From positions 124,001 to 188,000 of the forward strand of contig NZ_SHNN01000004.1 of NCBI RefSeq assembly GCF_026262625.1: a stretch of DNA of 64,000 nucleotides, in the 5' to 3' direction. Under the pieces are notes generated by a model that made no database searches, was not told the origin of the DNA, and saw only the letters and a list, made by a program, of their open reading frames with translations. Numbering within the stretch: position 1 is the stretch's first letter; every line of letters begins with the position of its first letter. Shown here piece by piece: positions 29,770 through 38,902 of this stretch. This DNA comes from Candidatus Litorirhabdus singularis. GTDB taxonomy: Bacteria > Pseudomonadota > Gammaproteobacteria > Pseudomonadales > Halieaceae. The translations under genes and the position numbers were made by a program.

Positions 29770-31755
29770 ATGGACAGCTTATGGAGTTCCGAGGAGGCTG
29801 CCAGCCATGAAGGTGCGCTGGGGTTAAGGGTCTATACGTCGCGACTGTTGGGCCAGGAAAGCTCGTTGGTGCTGCATGGCGGCGGCAATACCTCGGTCAA
29901 AGATCAAACCCGTAATATTTTTGGTGAGCAGGTTCCAACGCTTTACGTCAAAGGTTCCGGTTGGGATCTGAAAACGCTTGAGCCGGCCGGCTTGAGCCCG
30001 ACTTGTCTGGAGACCCTGTGCCGATTGGCGCAACTGCCCACATTAACCGATACCGAGATGGCGCGTGAATTGAAAGCGGCACTGCTGGATCCCTCAGCGC
30101 CGGCACCTTCAGTAGAAGCCATTTTACACGCGATCATTCCGTTCAAATACGTTGATCATACCCATGCTGACGCAGTGGTAGCGATTAGTAATACCCCTGA
30201 TGGCGAATCATTGTTGCGCCAGCTGTACGCCGACGACATTTTGATACTGCCTTACATCATGCCCGGTTTTATCTTGTCAAAGCAGGTGTTTGAAGCGACC
30301 CGTGATATTGACTGGACTCGGATACGGGGGATTGTGCTGCTTCATCATGGAGTGTTCACCTTTGCGGATGATGCACGTACCAGCTACGAGAACATGATCG
30401 AGATTGTCGATCTGGCTGAGGAATTTCTGGCAGGTCAGGGCGCTGCAGCGATGAGAGCTGAGGGTGCCAGCGCATTCGAAGCCGCAGATGCCATAGACCT
30501 GGCCGCGGTGCGCGGCAAAGTCAGTGAGTTGGCCGGTCGGCCAATGTTGGCAACCCTGCGCATGGAGTCCGACTACGTCGGCTATAGCAGCCGCGACGAT
30601 ATAGCGACGATCGCCTGCGGTGGCCCGATTACGCCAGACCATACATTGCATACCAAGCGCATCCCGGTAGTGCTTGGGTGCGCCAGGGAGAGCGACCTGG
30701 AGGCGGCGCTTGAAGACTATGCTGACGCCTATCGAAGCTACTTTGCCCGGCATGATAGTGGCCAATTGACCTGTCTTGATGCGGCGCCGCGTTATGCAGT
30801 CTGGCAGCAGCGCGGCGTTATCGCCTTCGGCCAGAATATCGGCCGGGTCGGCGTGGTCAGTGACATTGCCCGTCACACGCTGAAAGCGGTGCAATGGGCA
30901 CAGTGTCTGGGCGGCTGGCAAGCGCTGCCGGAGGCGGATATTTTTCAGCTTGAGTACTGGGAGTTAGAGCAGGCCAAGCTTAAACGGTTGGCGGCCCCCG
31001 GGGCTTTTGAAGGACGAGTAGCGGTGGTCACAGGCGCTGCATCTGGAATTGGTCTGGCTTGCCTGCGGCGTCTGCAAGCTGAGGGAGCCTGCGTTATTGC
31101 CTTGGATATCGACGACCGTATCGCCGACCTTACAACGCCGGGAGTGTTAGGGATGCGTTGCGACGTTACGGATGCTGAGGCTGTGGCTGACGCGCTGGTT
31201 CACGGCGTCTGTGCCTTTGGCGGTATTGATATTCTAGTCAGTAATGCGGGTGTGTTTTCCCCCAGCGCCGCCATCGCGAATTTGACTGACGCGGCATTGG
31301 AGCAATCGCTGGAGTTAAACTTCAGCTCTCATGTGCGGTTGTTACGTGAATGTACGCCATATTTGCGGCGTGGCTGCAATCCATCAGTGGTGTTGATTGC
31401 ATCGAAAAATGTGCCAGCGCCTGGCCCCGGTGCGGCTGCTTACTCTACTGCGAAGGCGGCATTGACCCAGCTGGGTCGAGTGGCGGCTCTGGAGTTAGGC
31501 GCAGACGGTGTGCGGGTGAATATGCTGCACCCCAATGCCGTTTATGACACTGGGATCTGGACCGATCAGGTTCTGGCCGAGCGTGCCTCGAACTATGGAC
31601 TGACTGTAGATCAGTATAAGTCCAACAACGTGTTACAGAGGCCGGTGTACGCGGCGGATGTCGCGGGCGCCGTTGTGGCATTGGCCGGTGATCTGTTACC
31701 AGCAACGACGGGCGCTCAAATAGCTGTTGATGGCGGTAATGAGCGGGTCATTTGA
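29770..31755 (+). CDS. Bifunctional class II aldolase / short-chain dehydrogenase
   Basis: A 661-residue fusion of the rhamnulose-1-phosphate aldolase / alcohol dehydrogenase (RhaD-RhaE-like) type. The N-terminal class II aldolase domain (about 20-400) has VLHGGGNTSVK, the metal-binding HTHADAVVAI and HHGVFTFADD. The C-terminal SDR domain (about 415-660) has TGAASGIGLACLRRL, NAGVF and the catalytic YSTAK. Such fusions cleave deoxy-sugar phosphates and reduce or oxidise the aldehyde product. No sugar kinase, isomerase or transporter is adjacent, so the substrate is not indicated by context. A GGAA site precedes the ATG. Confidence 0.92.
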   Translation: MDSLWSSEEAASHEGALGLRVYTSRLLGQESSLVLHGGGNTSVKDQTRNIFGEQVPTLYVKGSGWDLKTLEPAGLSPTCLETLCRLAQLPTLTDTEMARELKAALLDPSAPAPSVEAILHAIIPFKYVDHTHADAVVAISNTPDGESLLRQLYADDILILPYIMPGFILSKQVFEATRDIDWTRIRGIVLLHHGVFTFADDARTSYENMIEIVDLAEEFLAGQGAAAMRAEGASAFEAADAIDLAAVRGKVSELAGRPMLATLRMESDYVGYSSRDDIATIACGGPITPDHTLHTKRIPVVLGCARESDLEAALEDYADAYRSYFARHDSGQLTCLDAAPRYAVWQQRGVIAFGQNIGRVGVVSDIARHTLKAVQWAQCLGGWQALPEADIFQLEYWELEQAKLKRLAAPGAFEGRVAVVTGAASGIGLACLRRLQAEGACVIALDIDDRIADLTTPGVLGMRCDVTDAEAVADALVHGVCAFGGIDILVSNAGVFSPSAAIANLTDAALEQSLELNFSSHVRLLRECTPYLRRGCNPSVVLIASKNVPAPGPGAAAYSTAKAALTQLGRVAALELGADGVRVNMLHPNAVYDTGIWTDQVLAERASNYGLTVDQYKSNNVLQRPVYAADVAGAVVALAGDLLPATTGAQIAVDGGNERVI

Positions 31756-31838
31756 TATTTTGGAATAACGCATTTGCCATGCATATCGTTGAACGTTCAT
31801 ACTCGTACCAGAACCCTAAAAAGAATGTATATGTGCCT

Positions 31839-33524
31839 GTGAAAAATTTTTGCCTGAGCGTGCTGCTAAGCGGCGCGCTGTTGATGATTGCCAGCTGTGG
31901 CGGTGCTGATGGTGGCACTGAGGTAGCTAGCAACGCCGATCTGCGCACCAGCAATATCGATACTAGTGACGTTCTTTTTCAGCAAGACGCTTTGCTAGTG
32001 GTTGATATTGAAATGGATGCTGCGGACTGGGATATTCTGCGCCGCGAAGGGCGCACGCTGCCGCAAGTATTCTCCGGTTGTGCCAAGGACTTCGAGTACA
32101 CCCACTTCAAGGCTTCGGTTACCGTTGCCGGTCAACGCCTTGAAGAGGTAGATATCAGGAAAAAAGGTTTCCTGGGCTCGCTATCAGCAACTCGTCCCTC
32201 CTTCAAACTGGATTTCGATGACCATGTACCGCGTCGGCGACTGGAGGGCATGGAAAAAATGACGCTCAACAACAACCGTCAGGACCCTGGAAATACTCAC
32301 CAATGCATAGCTTATAGCATGTTCAGAGCAGCCGGTTTGGCTGCGCCGCGCTGTAACTTCGCTCGCATCAGTGTTAACGGTGATGACCTTGGCATTTACT
32401 CACACGTCGATAGCATCCATGACTTGTTTCTACGCCGCAACTTTGGTTCCGCAGAAGGCAATTTGTACGAGGGCCAGATAGCTGATTTTGGTGAGTTTAC
32501 CAGTGCCAATTTTCAAGCCAAGAACAACCGCCAGGATAATGATCGCAGTGACATTGAGGGCGTTGTCCAGGCACTGAAGGCCGATGACTCCAATTTGCCA
32601 GGATTGTTACAGCAGCACGTCAATCTCGACCACTTTGTCGATTACTGGGCGATGGAATCGATTGCCGGGCATTGGGATTCGGCCACCGGCAATGCCAATA
32701 ACCACTTTGTTTACAACGACCCCGCCAGCGATCAATTTTATTATCTGCCCTGGGGTGCCGATGCGGCCTTGGAATTGGATAACTCACTGGCGCCAGGAAC
32801 CGGGCCGCTCTATCGCTACACCACTATTGCTGCGCGTTTGTATCAGATTCCGCAGTGGCGTGAACGCTACCATGAGCGTGTTCTGGCACTGTTGGACGTG
32901 GTTTGGGACGAGGAGACGCTTAATGCCGAAGTTGACAGGATTCGTGACCTGACAGGAACCGATGAAAGCCGGTTAGTACAAGTACGTAATTTTTTGTCCA
33001 GCCATGAAGAGCGTGTGCGCGCAGCAGTTGCCGGTGATCTGGAACAGCAGGAACGCACCATTGTCGACGCAGCAACGGTATGCGCGCCGACTCGCATTAC
33101 TGAAATCAGTGGGTCATTCACTGATGGGGTGGGGTTTTTCCAGTATACCGATATCGATGGTAATCAGGTCACTGTACCGGGTGTTGCCACCGCTCCTGCT
33201 GAAGACGCTGCAATTTCGCAGCTGGGTGATGGCATAAGTATGACTCTGGTCGGCAGAGTCGAGGGTGACCTTCAGTTGGTATTTGTATCAATTGAGAGCG
33301 GTGACTTTGGCAATTTGGAGGTTCCCTTTCATGGTTTAGCCAGTACGCTGATTCTGGTGGGTCTTGGTGGCCCTGAGGGCTTTAGCGTTTTAGGCTTTGC
33401 GGGAGAGGGGCTTATTGTCTTCAGTGAGACTCCTGAATTAGACGTGCCGGCCAGTTTTGAGTTTTCTGCCGAGCTTTGGCTCAACGACGGACGCGGTTTT
33501 GGTCCTCTGGGGGGCGGCATCTGA
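31839..33524 (+). CDS. CotH-like kinase family lipoprotein
   Basis: About 561 residues from a GTG at 31839, giving a lipoprotein signal with basic start and LMIASC as lipobox. The open frame extends upstream to 31752, overlapping the aldolase gene. The CotH-like region (about 50-370) shows LNNNRQDPGNTHQCIAYSMF, DDLGIYSHVDSIHDLFL, NLYEGQ, a central FVDYWAMESIAGHWD and YYLPWGADAALELDN. CotH kinases are atypical secreted protein kinases; the usual PWDxD here reads PWGAD, so activity is uncertain. The C-terminal 160 residues are unassigned. It is first of a coupled operon: its TGA overlaps the next ATG. Confidence 0.85.
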   Translation: MKNFCLSVLLSGALLMIASCGGADGGTEVASNADLRTSNIDTSDVLFQQDALLVVDIEMDAADWDILRREGRTLPQVFSGCAKDFEYTHFKASVTVAGQRLEEVDIRKKGFLGSLSATRPSFKLDFDDHVPRRRLEGMEKMTLNNNRQDPGNTHQCIAYSMFRAAGLAAPRCNFARISVNGDDLGIYSHVDSIHDLFLRRNFGSAEGNLYEGQIADFGEFTSANFQAKNNRQDNDRSDIEGVVQALKADDSNLPGLLQQHVNLDHFVDYWAMESIAGHWDSATGNANNHFVYNDPASDQFYYLPWGADAALELDNSLAPGTGPLYRYTTIAARLYQIPQWRERYHERVLALLDVVWDEETLNAEVDRIRDLTGTDESRLVQVRNFLSSHEERVRAAVAGDLEQQERTIVDAATVCAPTRITEISGSFTDGVGFFQYTDIDGNQVTVPGVATAPAEDAAISQLGDGISMTLVGRVEGDLQLVFVSIESGDFGNLEVPFHGLASTLILVGLGGPEGFSVLGFAGEGLIVFSETPELDVPASFEFSAELWLNDGRGFGPLGGGI

Positions 33525-34351
33525 TGCCACTGCTTCTGGACTCCGCACGTTTTCAAAACGCTCACAAGAATTTGCGGGTGCATACCCATCCTGTTGAACG
33601 TGATGCGATTACTCAACTGAGCTCTTTTGCCAGCCACAGTCTGGATGAACAGCAGGTGGTCGATCTACCCGATCGCACTGATTCCAAGTACCTGCTACCG
33701 ATTGCAATACTGCCACGTTTTTTGCGCGAGGTTTGTGCCGATCACACTGTGCTTGAGGCCCGAGGTCACCGCATTTTCACCTATGAAAACACCTATTTTG
33801 ATACCCCCGAGTGGGGTATGTATCGCAGCCATCATAACGGCAAGCTAAACCGCTACAAATGCAGGTTTCGGCGCTACCGCGAAACTGACTTGAGTTATCT
33901 GGAGATCAAGCAGAAGAATAACCGTAATCGTACGGTCAAAAACCGCATGCCCTGGAATAGCGATGAGCCTACCACGGTGTTGAGTGATGAACCCACAGTT
34001 GAGCCCAGTCTTTACGTTAATTATCGTCGCACCAGCCTTTGGAACCGTGCCACTGACGAGCGTTTGACGCTGGATTGGGACCTCTGCTATCGGCGGCCCG
34101 GTAAAACTCGCGTGGAACGATTACAGCAGGTTTTTATTGCCGAGCTTAAGCGCGATGGAAATGTCTATGGCTCGCCGTTTGTGCGTAGAGCCAAGGCGTA
34201 CGGTTATAGCCCCAAGAGCATGAGCAAATATTGCGTCGGCGTTTGCATGACGGCTGCGGATGAAGTTAAGACCAACCGCTTTAAACCACTGTTGCGCAGC
34301 CTCGACCGGGTTGCCAACGCAGTACCTTACCTAGGAGTAATCGCTCGATGA
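33524..34351 (+). CDS. VTC-domain polyphosphate polymerase-like protein
   Basis: A 275-residue protein starting at MPLLLDSARF, whose ATG overlaps the CotH TGA by one base. The VTC catalytic-domain pattern is visible: DRTDSKYLLP near the start, ENTYFDTPEWGMYRSHHNGK, then alternating basic residues in RYKCRFRRYRETDLSYLEIKQKNNR. These are typical of the tunnel that binds polyphosphate and ATP in the VTC4/CYTH superfamily. No membrane segment is present, so it is cytosolic and probably docks on the following DUF4956 membrane protein. Substrate is inferred from the family. Confidence 0.9.
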   Translation: MPLLLDSARFQNAHKNLRVHTHPVERDAITQLSSFASHSLDEQQVVDLPDRTDSKYLLPIAILPRFLREVCADHTVLEARGHRIFTYENTYFDTPEWGMYRSHHNGKLNRYKCRFRRYRETDLSYLEIKQKNNRNRTVKNRMPWNSDEPTTVLSDEPTVEPSLYVNYRRTSLWNRATDERLTLDWDLCYRRPGKTRVERLQQVFIAELKRDGNVYGSPFVRRAKAYGYSPKSMSKYCVGVCMTAADEVKTNRFKPLLRSLDRVANAVPYLGVIAR

Positions 34352-34935
34352 TAGAGAGTCTGGATTTGGACTTTTTTGTCCGATTTGCCATCAACATGGT
34401 GGCCATATTTTCTTTGGTGCGCTTCTGTTATTTCAGGTTTTCTCGTCGTCGAGCCTATGCCAGTTCTTTCATACTGTTTGGTATGGGTGTATTTCTGGTT
34501 ACCGGACAGCTGTCATCTGTAGATATTTCTATGGGCTTTGCGTTCGGCCTGTTCGCCATTTTTTCGATGCTGCGGTATCGCACTGAATCTATCGATATCA
34601 AGGAGATGACTTACCTGTTTCTGGTTATCTCGATCGGCTTACTAGCGGGTGTTGGCACCATGACGCATCTGGAGTTAATTGCTCTGGTGATTGTGATCTG
34701 CCTGCTGGCTTGGTTGACCGAAACCAGTTTTCTGCTGCCGATGCTGGAAGAGCGCACCGTGGACTACGAGAAGATTGAGAATATCGTACCGCAACGGCGC
34801 GCGGAACTCCTTGAAGATCTGCGTACGCGATTGGGGCTGGATATCTGTGACGTTGATATTGTCTCGGTCGACTTTTTGCGTGACACCGCCAGGTTGAAAG
34901 TTCAATTTCTGCCGCCGGCGGATACGAATTCATGA
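34348..34935 (+). CDS. DUF4956 membrane protein
   Basis: 195 residues with four probable transmembrane helices in the first 135 residues and a cytoplasmic C-terminal domain. FAFGLFAIFSMLRYRTE and IDIKEMTYLFLVIS are typical of DUF4956, whose function is unknown. The family recurs beside VTC-domain genes. The ATG overlaps the VTC stop by 4 nt and its stop overlaps the porin start by 4 nt, so the four genes are translationally coupled. Confidence 0.9.
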   Translation: MIESLDLDFFVRFAINMVAIFSLVRFCYFRFSRRRAYASSFILFGMGVFLVTGQLSSVDISMGFAFGLFAIFSMLRYRTESIDIKEMTYLFLVISIGLLAGVGTMTHLELIALVIVICLLAWLTETSFLLPMLEERTVDYEKIENIVPQRRAELLEDLRTRLGLDICDVDIVSVDFLRDTARLKVQFLPPADTNS

Positions 34936-36074
34936 GGCGGTATTTCCCCGGGCTGCTGCTACTGCCAGTTCTGTTACCAGCGCTGCTGGCTCAGGCCGAC
35001 GACAAGCAGCGCCTGGAGTTGAGTGGACGCGTCTTCGTCGATGGTGATTACTATGAGTCGTTTTGGAGTAGCGAAGGCGATGATTCCAGTCGAAGTGTGG
35101 AGCTGCGCAATGCGCGCCTGGAGATGAACTATGACTTCCCCCGCGGGTGGAACGGTAAGCTGCAAGTCAATGCGTCTGCGGATCAGGACGACAGTGATCT
35201 GGGTTATGGCAGCGTGTACATGCGCTATACCAAGTGGAAGCCCGCGGATATTACACTGGGTCGGATGAAGGAACCGGTCGGTATGGAGCTTAATACCGGC
35301 TCATCGAAGTTACAGACGATTGAACGCTCGATGATGACGGATGCTTTCACCGCGGGAAAGAGCTGGGGGGTGCATCTCTTCGATGCCAATAATAAGCGCC
35401 GGTGGGCGTTGGCGCTGGTAATGGAGGATGATCAAGACGGTGATTATGATCGCTATGATGAGACTGGTTATGATGACCTTCCGGTTGCCGTTGCCGGCCG
35501 CTATACCCTGTCGCCTATTAATACAGACGAACAAACGTTGCAGTTGGGTATCAGTGCGACGGTGCGCGACTGGCGTGAGAATACTTTCCGCATAGCCAGT
35601 CGCGGGGAGGTCAGTGGAGCCGACAGGGTTGTTCGTAGCGCGGAGTTTGAGGCTGACAGTCAGGCCGTGGTCGGCTTTGAAGGCCTTTACCGCCTTGGTG
35701 GTTGGCAGGTGCAGGGCGAGTATATGGCGACCAGAGTGGCAGAGGTGGCGGGCCCTGACTGGGACTACAGCGGCTACTATGTGACTGGTAGCTATTTATT
35801 TGGTGCCCAACAGCGCCGTTTTAGAAAGGGCGAATTTCGCCGTCTGAAGCCAGAATCAGGCGCGTGGGAATTGGTCGCGCGCTATAGTTATCTTGATGCC
35901 CGTCAGCGCGGACTTGGTTCGGTAGCAGCCGTGAGCACCGTGGGAGTCAACTACTATGCCAACGAGAAACTGCGCCTGATGCTGGCTTTTTTACACCCCG
36001 ATATTTCTGGCAGCGTTCGGCATGCCGACCCTGATGGCAATGCGGTTTCAGCGCGGTTACAACTGAACTTCTGA
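34932..36074 (+). CDS. OprP/OprO-family phosphate-selective-type porin
   Basis: A 380-residue outer-membrane barrel. A signal peptide ends near residue 22 (LLLPALLAQA). Repeating beta strands follow, and the C-terminal strand ends in Phe (ARLQLNF), the outer-membrane assembly signal. LGRMKEPVGME and TIERSMMTDAF are OprP/porin_O_P landmarks. It is the last gene of the CotH-VTC-DUF4956 operon. In Pseudomonas, OprP and OprO pass phosphate and pyrophosphate/polyphosphate, which fits the VTC gene. The last 18 bp overlap the convergent oxidoreductase. Confidence 0.9.
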   Translation: MRRYFPGLLLLPVLLPALLAQADDKQRLELSGRVFVDGDYYESFWSSEGDDSSRSVELRNARLEMNYDFPRGWNGKLQVNASADQDDSDLGYGSVYMRYTKWKPADITLGRMKEPVGMELNTGSSKLQTIERSMMTDAFTAGKSWGVHLFDANNKRRWALALVMEDDQDGDYDRYDETGYDDLPVAVAGRYTLSPINTDEQTLQLGISATVRDWRENTFRIASRGEVSGADRVVRSAEFEADSQAVVGFEGLYRLGGWQVQGEYMATRVAEVAGPDWDYSGYYVTGSYLFGAQQRRFRKGEFRRLKPESGAWELVARYSYLDARQRGLGSVAAVSTVGVNYYANEKLRLMLAFLHPDISGSVRHADPDGNAVSARLQLNF

Positions 36075-37175
36075 GGATTCTTGTGGCGTAGCCACGCGCA
36101 GCACTATCTTGCCCCGCACCGCCCCGGATTCGATATCACGATGCGCGCTGGCCGCTTCCGATAAGGGCTTCACTGCCCAGATTTCTGGTTTGATATTGCC
36201 CTCGATAAGCATTTCGAACAGTGAGCCGAGGTCGTCCTTGAACCAGTCAGGATGCTGTTTACGCACATCGGTAATAGAGTAAAACTCGACGGATTTCTGA
36301 TCTTCAGGGAACCACTGCCACAGCAATTGTTGCCAGCGCCAGTGCAAGAACTCAGCCGCCGTAGTGAGCATTGAGTCGCCATCTCTCGAAGCCAGGTAGA
36401 AGCCGTAGGTTACCAGCCGACCGCCCGGTGCCAGTGTTTCATAGGAGCGCTGGAAGTTGTCCACACTGATGGCGTCGAAAGCAGCGTCAACACCGTTCAT
36501 TCCAGTTTCCTGCTGCACGCGAGCGACAAAATCTTCGGCGCGATAGTCAATCGGAATCACGCCCAGGCTTCTCACATAGTCGTGTTTACTGGCCGATGCA
36601 GTGCCATACATTTTCAAACCTGAGACGCGCCCCAGTTGCGCCAGCGCGGTTCCGACGGCGCCGCTGGCACCGTGAATCAGAATAGTCTGGCCTGCCTCTA
36701 CGCGCGCGCTGCGATAAAGCATTTGATAAGCGGTGGTATAGGACAGGATTAAGGCCACGGCCTCTTCATCATTAATTTCCGGGGGCAGGGGCACCACGTT
36801 AGCAGCTGGCAGGATAACGTACTCGCTGTAAGCGCCAATGACGGTCAAGTCTGCGACGCGCTGGCCTACCGTAAGCTGGCCTACGCCGGCGCCGAGTTTG
36901 TCTATGACGCCAACAAGGTCATATCCCGGTGCAAAGGGGGGCTCTTCGCTAACGCCGGCGTAGAGTCCCTTGCGGACCATGATATCGGTAAAAGAAGCAC
37001 TGGCAGTGAGGACTTTGACGCGGATTTCTCCTGCTCCCGGCTCCGGCAACTTCGGCACCTGACGCAGCTGTAGTTTATCAGCGCTGCCAAACTCGGTAAT
37101 GACGACCTGTTGGTAGCCGGCGCTGGATGCAGGTAGTGTCCATATTAAGGCAAGCAAAAGTAGGTATACACGCAT
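36057..37175 (-). CDS. MDR-superfamily zinc-free quinone oxidoreductase-like protein with N-terminal signal sequence
   Basis: A 372-residue medium-chain dehydrogenase/reductase. GASGAVGTALAQLGRVSGLKMYGTAS is the nucleotide-binding loop (motif GASGAVGTA), and the N-terminal domain has PGYDLVGVIDKLG. The zinc-ligand pattern of alcohol dehydrogenases is absent. Unusually, an N-terminal hydrophobic leader (MRVYLLLLALIWTLPASSA) directly precedes the usual start of the fold (VVITEFGSADKLQ). No Met lies between them, so the leader is not easily explained as a misplaced start. The product may be exported or membrane-tethered. It is divergent from pyrK and overlaps the porin gene by 18 bp at its end. 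Confidence 0.85.
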   Translation of the reverse strand: MRVYLLLLALIWTLPASSAGYQQVVITEFGSADKLQLRQVPKLPEPGAGEIRVKVLTASASFTDIMVRKGLYAGVSEEPPFAPGYDLVGVIDKLGAGVGQLTVGQRVADLTVIGAYSEYVILPAANVVPLPPEINDEEAVALILSYTTAYQMLYRSARVEAGQTILIHGASGAVGTALAQLGRVSGLKMYGTASASKHDYVRSLGVIPIDYRAEDFVARVQQETGMNGVDAAFDAISVDNFQRSYETLAPGGRLVTYGFYLASRDGDSMLTTAAEFLHWRWQQLLWQWFPEDQKSVEFYSITDVRKQHPDWFKDDLGSLFEMLIEGNIKPEIWAVKPLSEAASAHRDIESGAVRGKIVLRVATPQESSEVQL

Positions 37176-37203
37176 CTTGTTCTGTCCTGTCGGGGTTGGC
37201 CGA

Positions 37204-37212
37204 TGGTATAAT
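37204..37212 (+). promoter_or_regulatory. Candidate extended -10 promoter of pyrK-pyrD
   Basis: TGGTATAAT is a perfect extended -10 (TGn plus TATAAT). It lies 8 bp before the pyrK ATG, so the transcript would start within about 2 nt of the ATG and be essentially leaderless. No -35 match is needed for an extended -10 promoter. Confidence 0.45.
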
Positions 37213-37220
37213 ATTTGGCA

Positions 37221-37994
37221 ATGAAATACCTGCATACTCGTATAACTGAAGTTACCTATCCCGCCCGTGACCACGCCTTACTGAGGTTCGCTGCTGCCGC
37301 GGAAGACATCCCTGCTGTGCCGGGAGAATTTGTCATGATTCGCGGCGATTGGGGCTGTCACCCGGTATTACCGCGGGCTTTCTCGCTGGTGGAAAGCGGC
37401 GCTCATGGTGCTGTGCTGGTAAAAGCCATTGGGCCCGGCACCCAGCTCCTCGAATCAATGAAGGTAGACGATGAACTGGTGGTGTTTGGTGCGCTGGGTA
37501 AAGGTTATCGAATCGATGACAGCGGCTTGCGTCCGGTTCTGGTCGCTGGCGGTGTCGGCGTGGCCCCGTTGCTGTTCCTGGCGCGCGAGCTCGCCGCTCG
37601 TGGTCAGCGTCCCTTGTTCTTGTATGGTGCTGGTACCGAGCATGATTTGCCTCTGGCAGATGAGATTGCCGAGGTGGCGGAGCTGATTATTACCACCGAA
37701 GACGGGTCTGTCGGCGAGCAGGGTTTGATTACCGCGCCTTTGCAGCGCGCTTTGCAAGATGGCGCCGATTCCATTGTCTACACCTGTGGCCCCAACGGCA
37801 TGCTCAAAGCGGTGGCCGGCGTGTCCCAGAGTCATAACACACCTTGTCAGGTAGCTCTTGAGGCACCCATGGCCTGCGGCATGGGTACCTGTAAGGGTTG
37901 TGCGGTACCCATCCCGGACGGCAGTTTTAAATACGTTTGCTACGACGGCCCCGTGTTTGATGCTGAGGTTATTTATGGTGCCGCTGATGAGTGA
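37221..37994 (+). CDS. pyrK: Dihydroorotate dehydrogenase B electron-transfer subunit PyrK
   Basis: A 257-residue FAD and [2Fe-2S] protein that passes electrons from dihydroorotate dehydrogenase to NAD+. It has the FAD-binding PRAFSLVES, the pyridine-nucleotide loop VAGGVGVAPLLFLAREL, and the iron-sulfur cysteines in CGMGTCKGC with a fourth in YVCYDG. The ATG at 37221 was chosen over an in-frame TTG two codons earlier. It overlaps pyrD by 8 bp, as expected for a heteromeric enzyme. Confidence 0.95.
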   Translation: MKYLHTRITEVTYPARDHALLRFAAAAEDIPAVPGEFVMIRGDWGCHPVLPRAFSLVESGAHGAVLVKAIGPGTQLLESMKVDDELVVFGALGKGYRIDDSGLRPVLVAGGVGVAPLLFLARELAARGQRPLFLYGAGTEHDLPLADEIAEVAELIITTEDGSVGEQGLITAPLQRALQDGADSIVYTCGPNGMLKAVAGVSQSHNTPCQVALEAPMACGMGTCKGCAVPIPDGSFKYVCYDGPVFDAEVIYGAADE

Positions 37995-38901
37995 GCGACT
38001 GCGCACCAGTCTGGGTCCACTGACACTGGCGAATCCCTTTGTGAACGCCTCGGGAACTTATGGCTACGGCGTAGAATATGCGAGTTTTGTGGATGTAGCG
38101 CGTCTGGGCGGAGTCAGCGTCAAGGGCATTTCACTGTTGCCACGCCCTGGCAATAGTCCTCCACGCACCTGCGAGACCTCGGCTGGCATGCTCAATAGTA
38201 TTGGTCTGGCGAACATCGGCATCGATGTGTTTCTGGCCGAGACCCTACCTCAGCTGCGCGAGCTGGGGGTCACCGTCATTGTTAATACGTTTGCCACATC
38301 GATTGAAGACTTTGTGGAATTGGCTGCCCGGTTTGATAATGAGACGGGTATTGCCGCGCTGGAACTTAACATCAGTTGTCCCAATGTGCATGCCGGCGGC
38401 ATGCATTTTGGCGTGTCAGGTGCCGCTGCCGCCGAGGTAACCGGTGCTGTTCGCGCGGTAACGGACCTGCCTCTGATGGTCAAGTTGTCGCCTGAGGCGG
38501 GTGACATCGGTGAGGTTGCCCGCGGTGTTGAGAGTGCCGGTGCGGATATGATATCCATGATCAACACCATTCGCGGTATGGTGATTGATGTCGATCGGCG
38601 TCGACCCATGCTGGGGCAGAAAATGGGCGGTATGTCAGGCCCGGCGATCAAGCCGCTGGGTGTACGCATGGTGTATGAGGTTTTCCAGCAGGTCAGTATT
38701 CCGATTATCGGTATGGGTGGTATAGCCAGCCTGCGTGATGCGCTGGAATACCTTATGGCCGGTGCCACTGCGGTGCAGGTGGGCACCGCCAATTACTCAG
38801 AGCCGGGTATCAGCCTGCGTCTTGCAGATGAGCTTGAGGCCTGGTGCAGCGAACGCGATCTCACCGTCACCGACCTGGTGGGTTGCGCCCAAGGCGACTG
38901 A
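37987..38901 (+). CDS. pyrD: Dihydroorotate dehydrogenase, class 1B catalytic subunit
   Basis: The fourth step of pyrimidine synthesis. 304 residues from MSERLRTSLGPLTLANPF; an ATG four codons earlier is also in frame. The FMN barrel has NASGTYGYG and the active-site loop ELNISCPNVHAGG, in which Cys is the class 1 catalytic base (class 2 enzymes use Ser). IGMGGIASLRDALEYLMAGATAVQVGTA is the FMN-phosphate loop region (motif GMGGI). The class 1B subunit paired with PyrK is soluble and NAD+-linked, unlike the quinone-linked class 2 enzyme usual in gammaproteobacteria. Confidence 0.95.
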   Translation: MSERLRTSLGPLTLANPFVNASGTYGYGVEYASFVDVARLGGVSVKGISLLPRPGNSPPRTCETSAGMLNSIGLANIGIDVFLAETLPQLRELGVTVIVNTFATSIEDFVELAARFDNETGIAALELNISCPNVHAGGMHFGVSGAAAAEVTGAVRAVTDLPLMVKLSPEAGDIGEVARGVESAGADMISMINTIRGMVIDVDRRRPMLGQKMGGMSGPAIKPLGVRMVYEVFQQVSIPIIGMGGIASLRDALEYLMAGATAVQVGTANYSEPGISLRLADELEAWCSERDLTVTDLVGCAQGD

Positions 38902-38902
38902 A

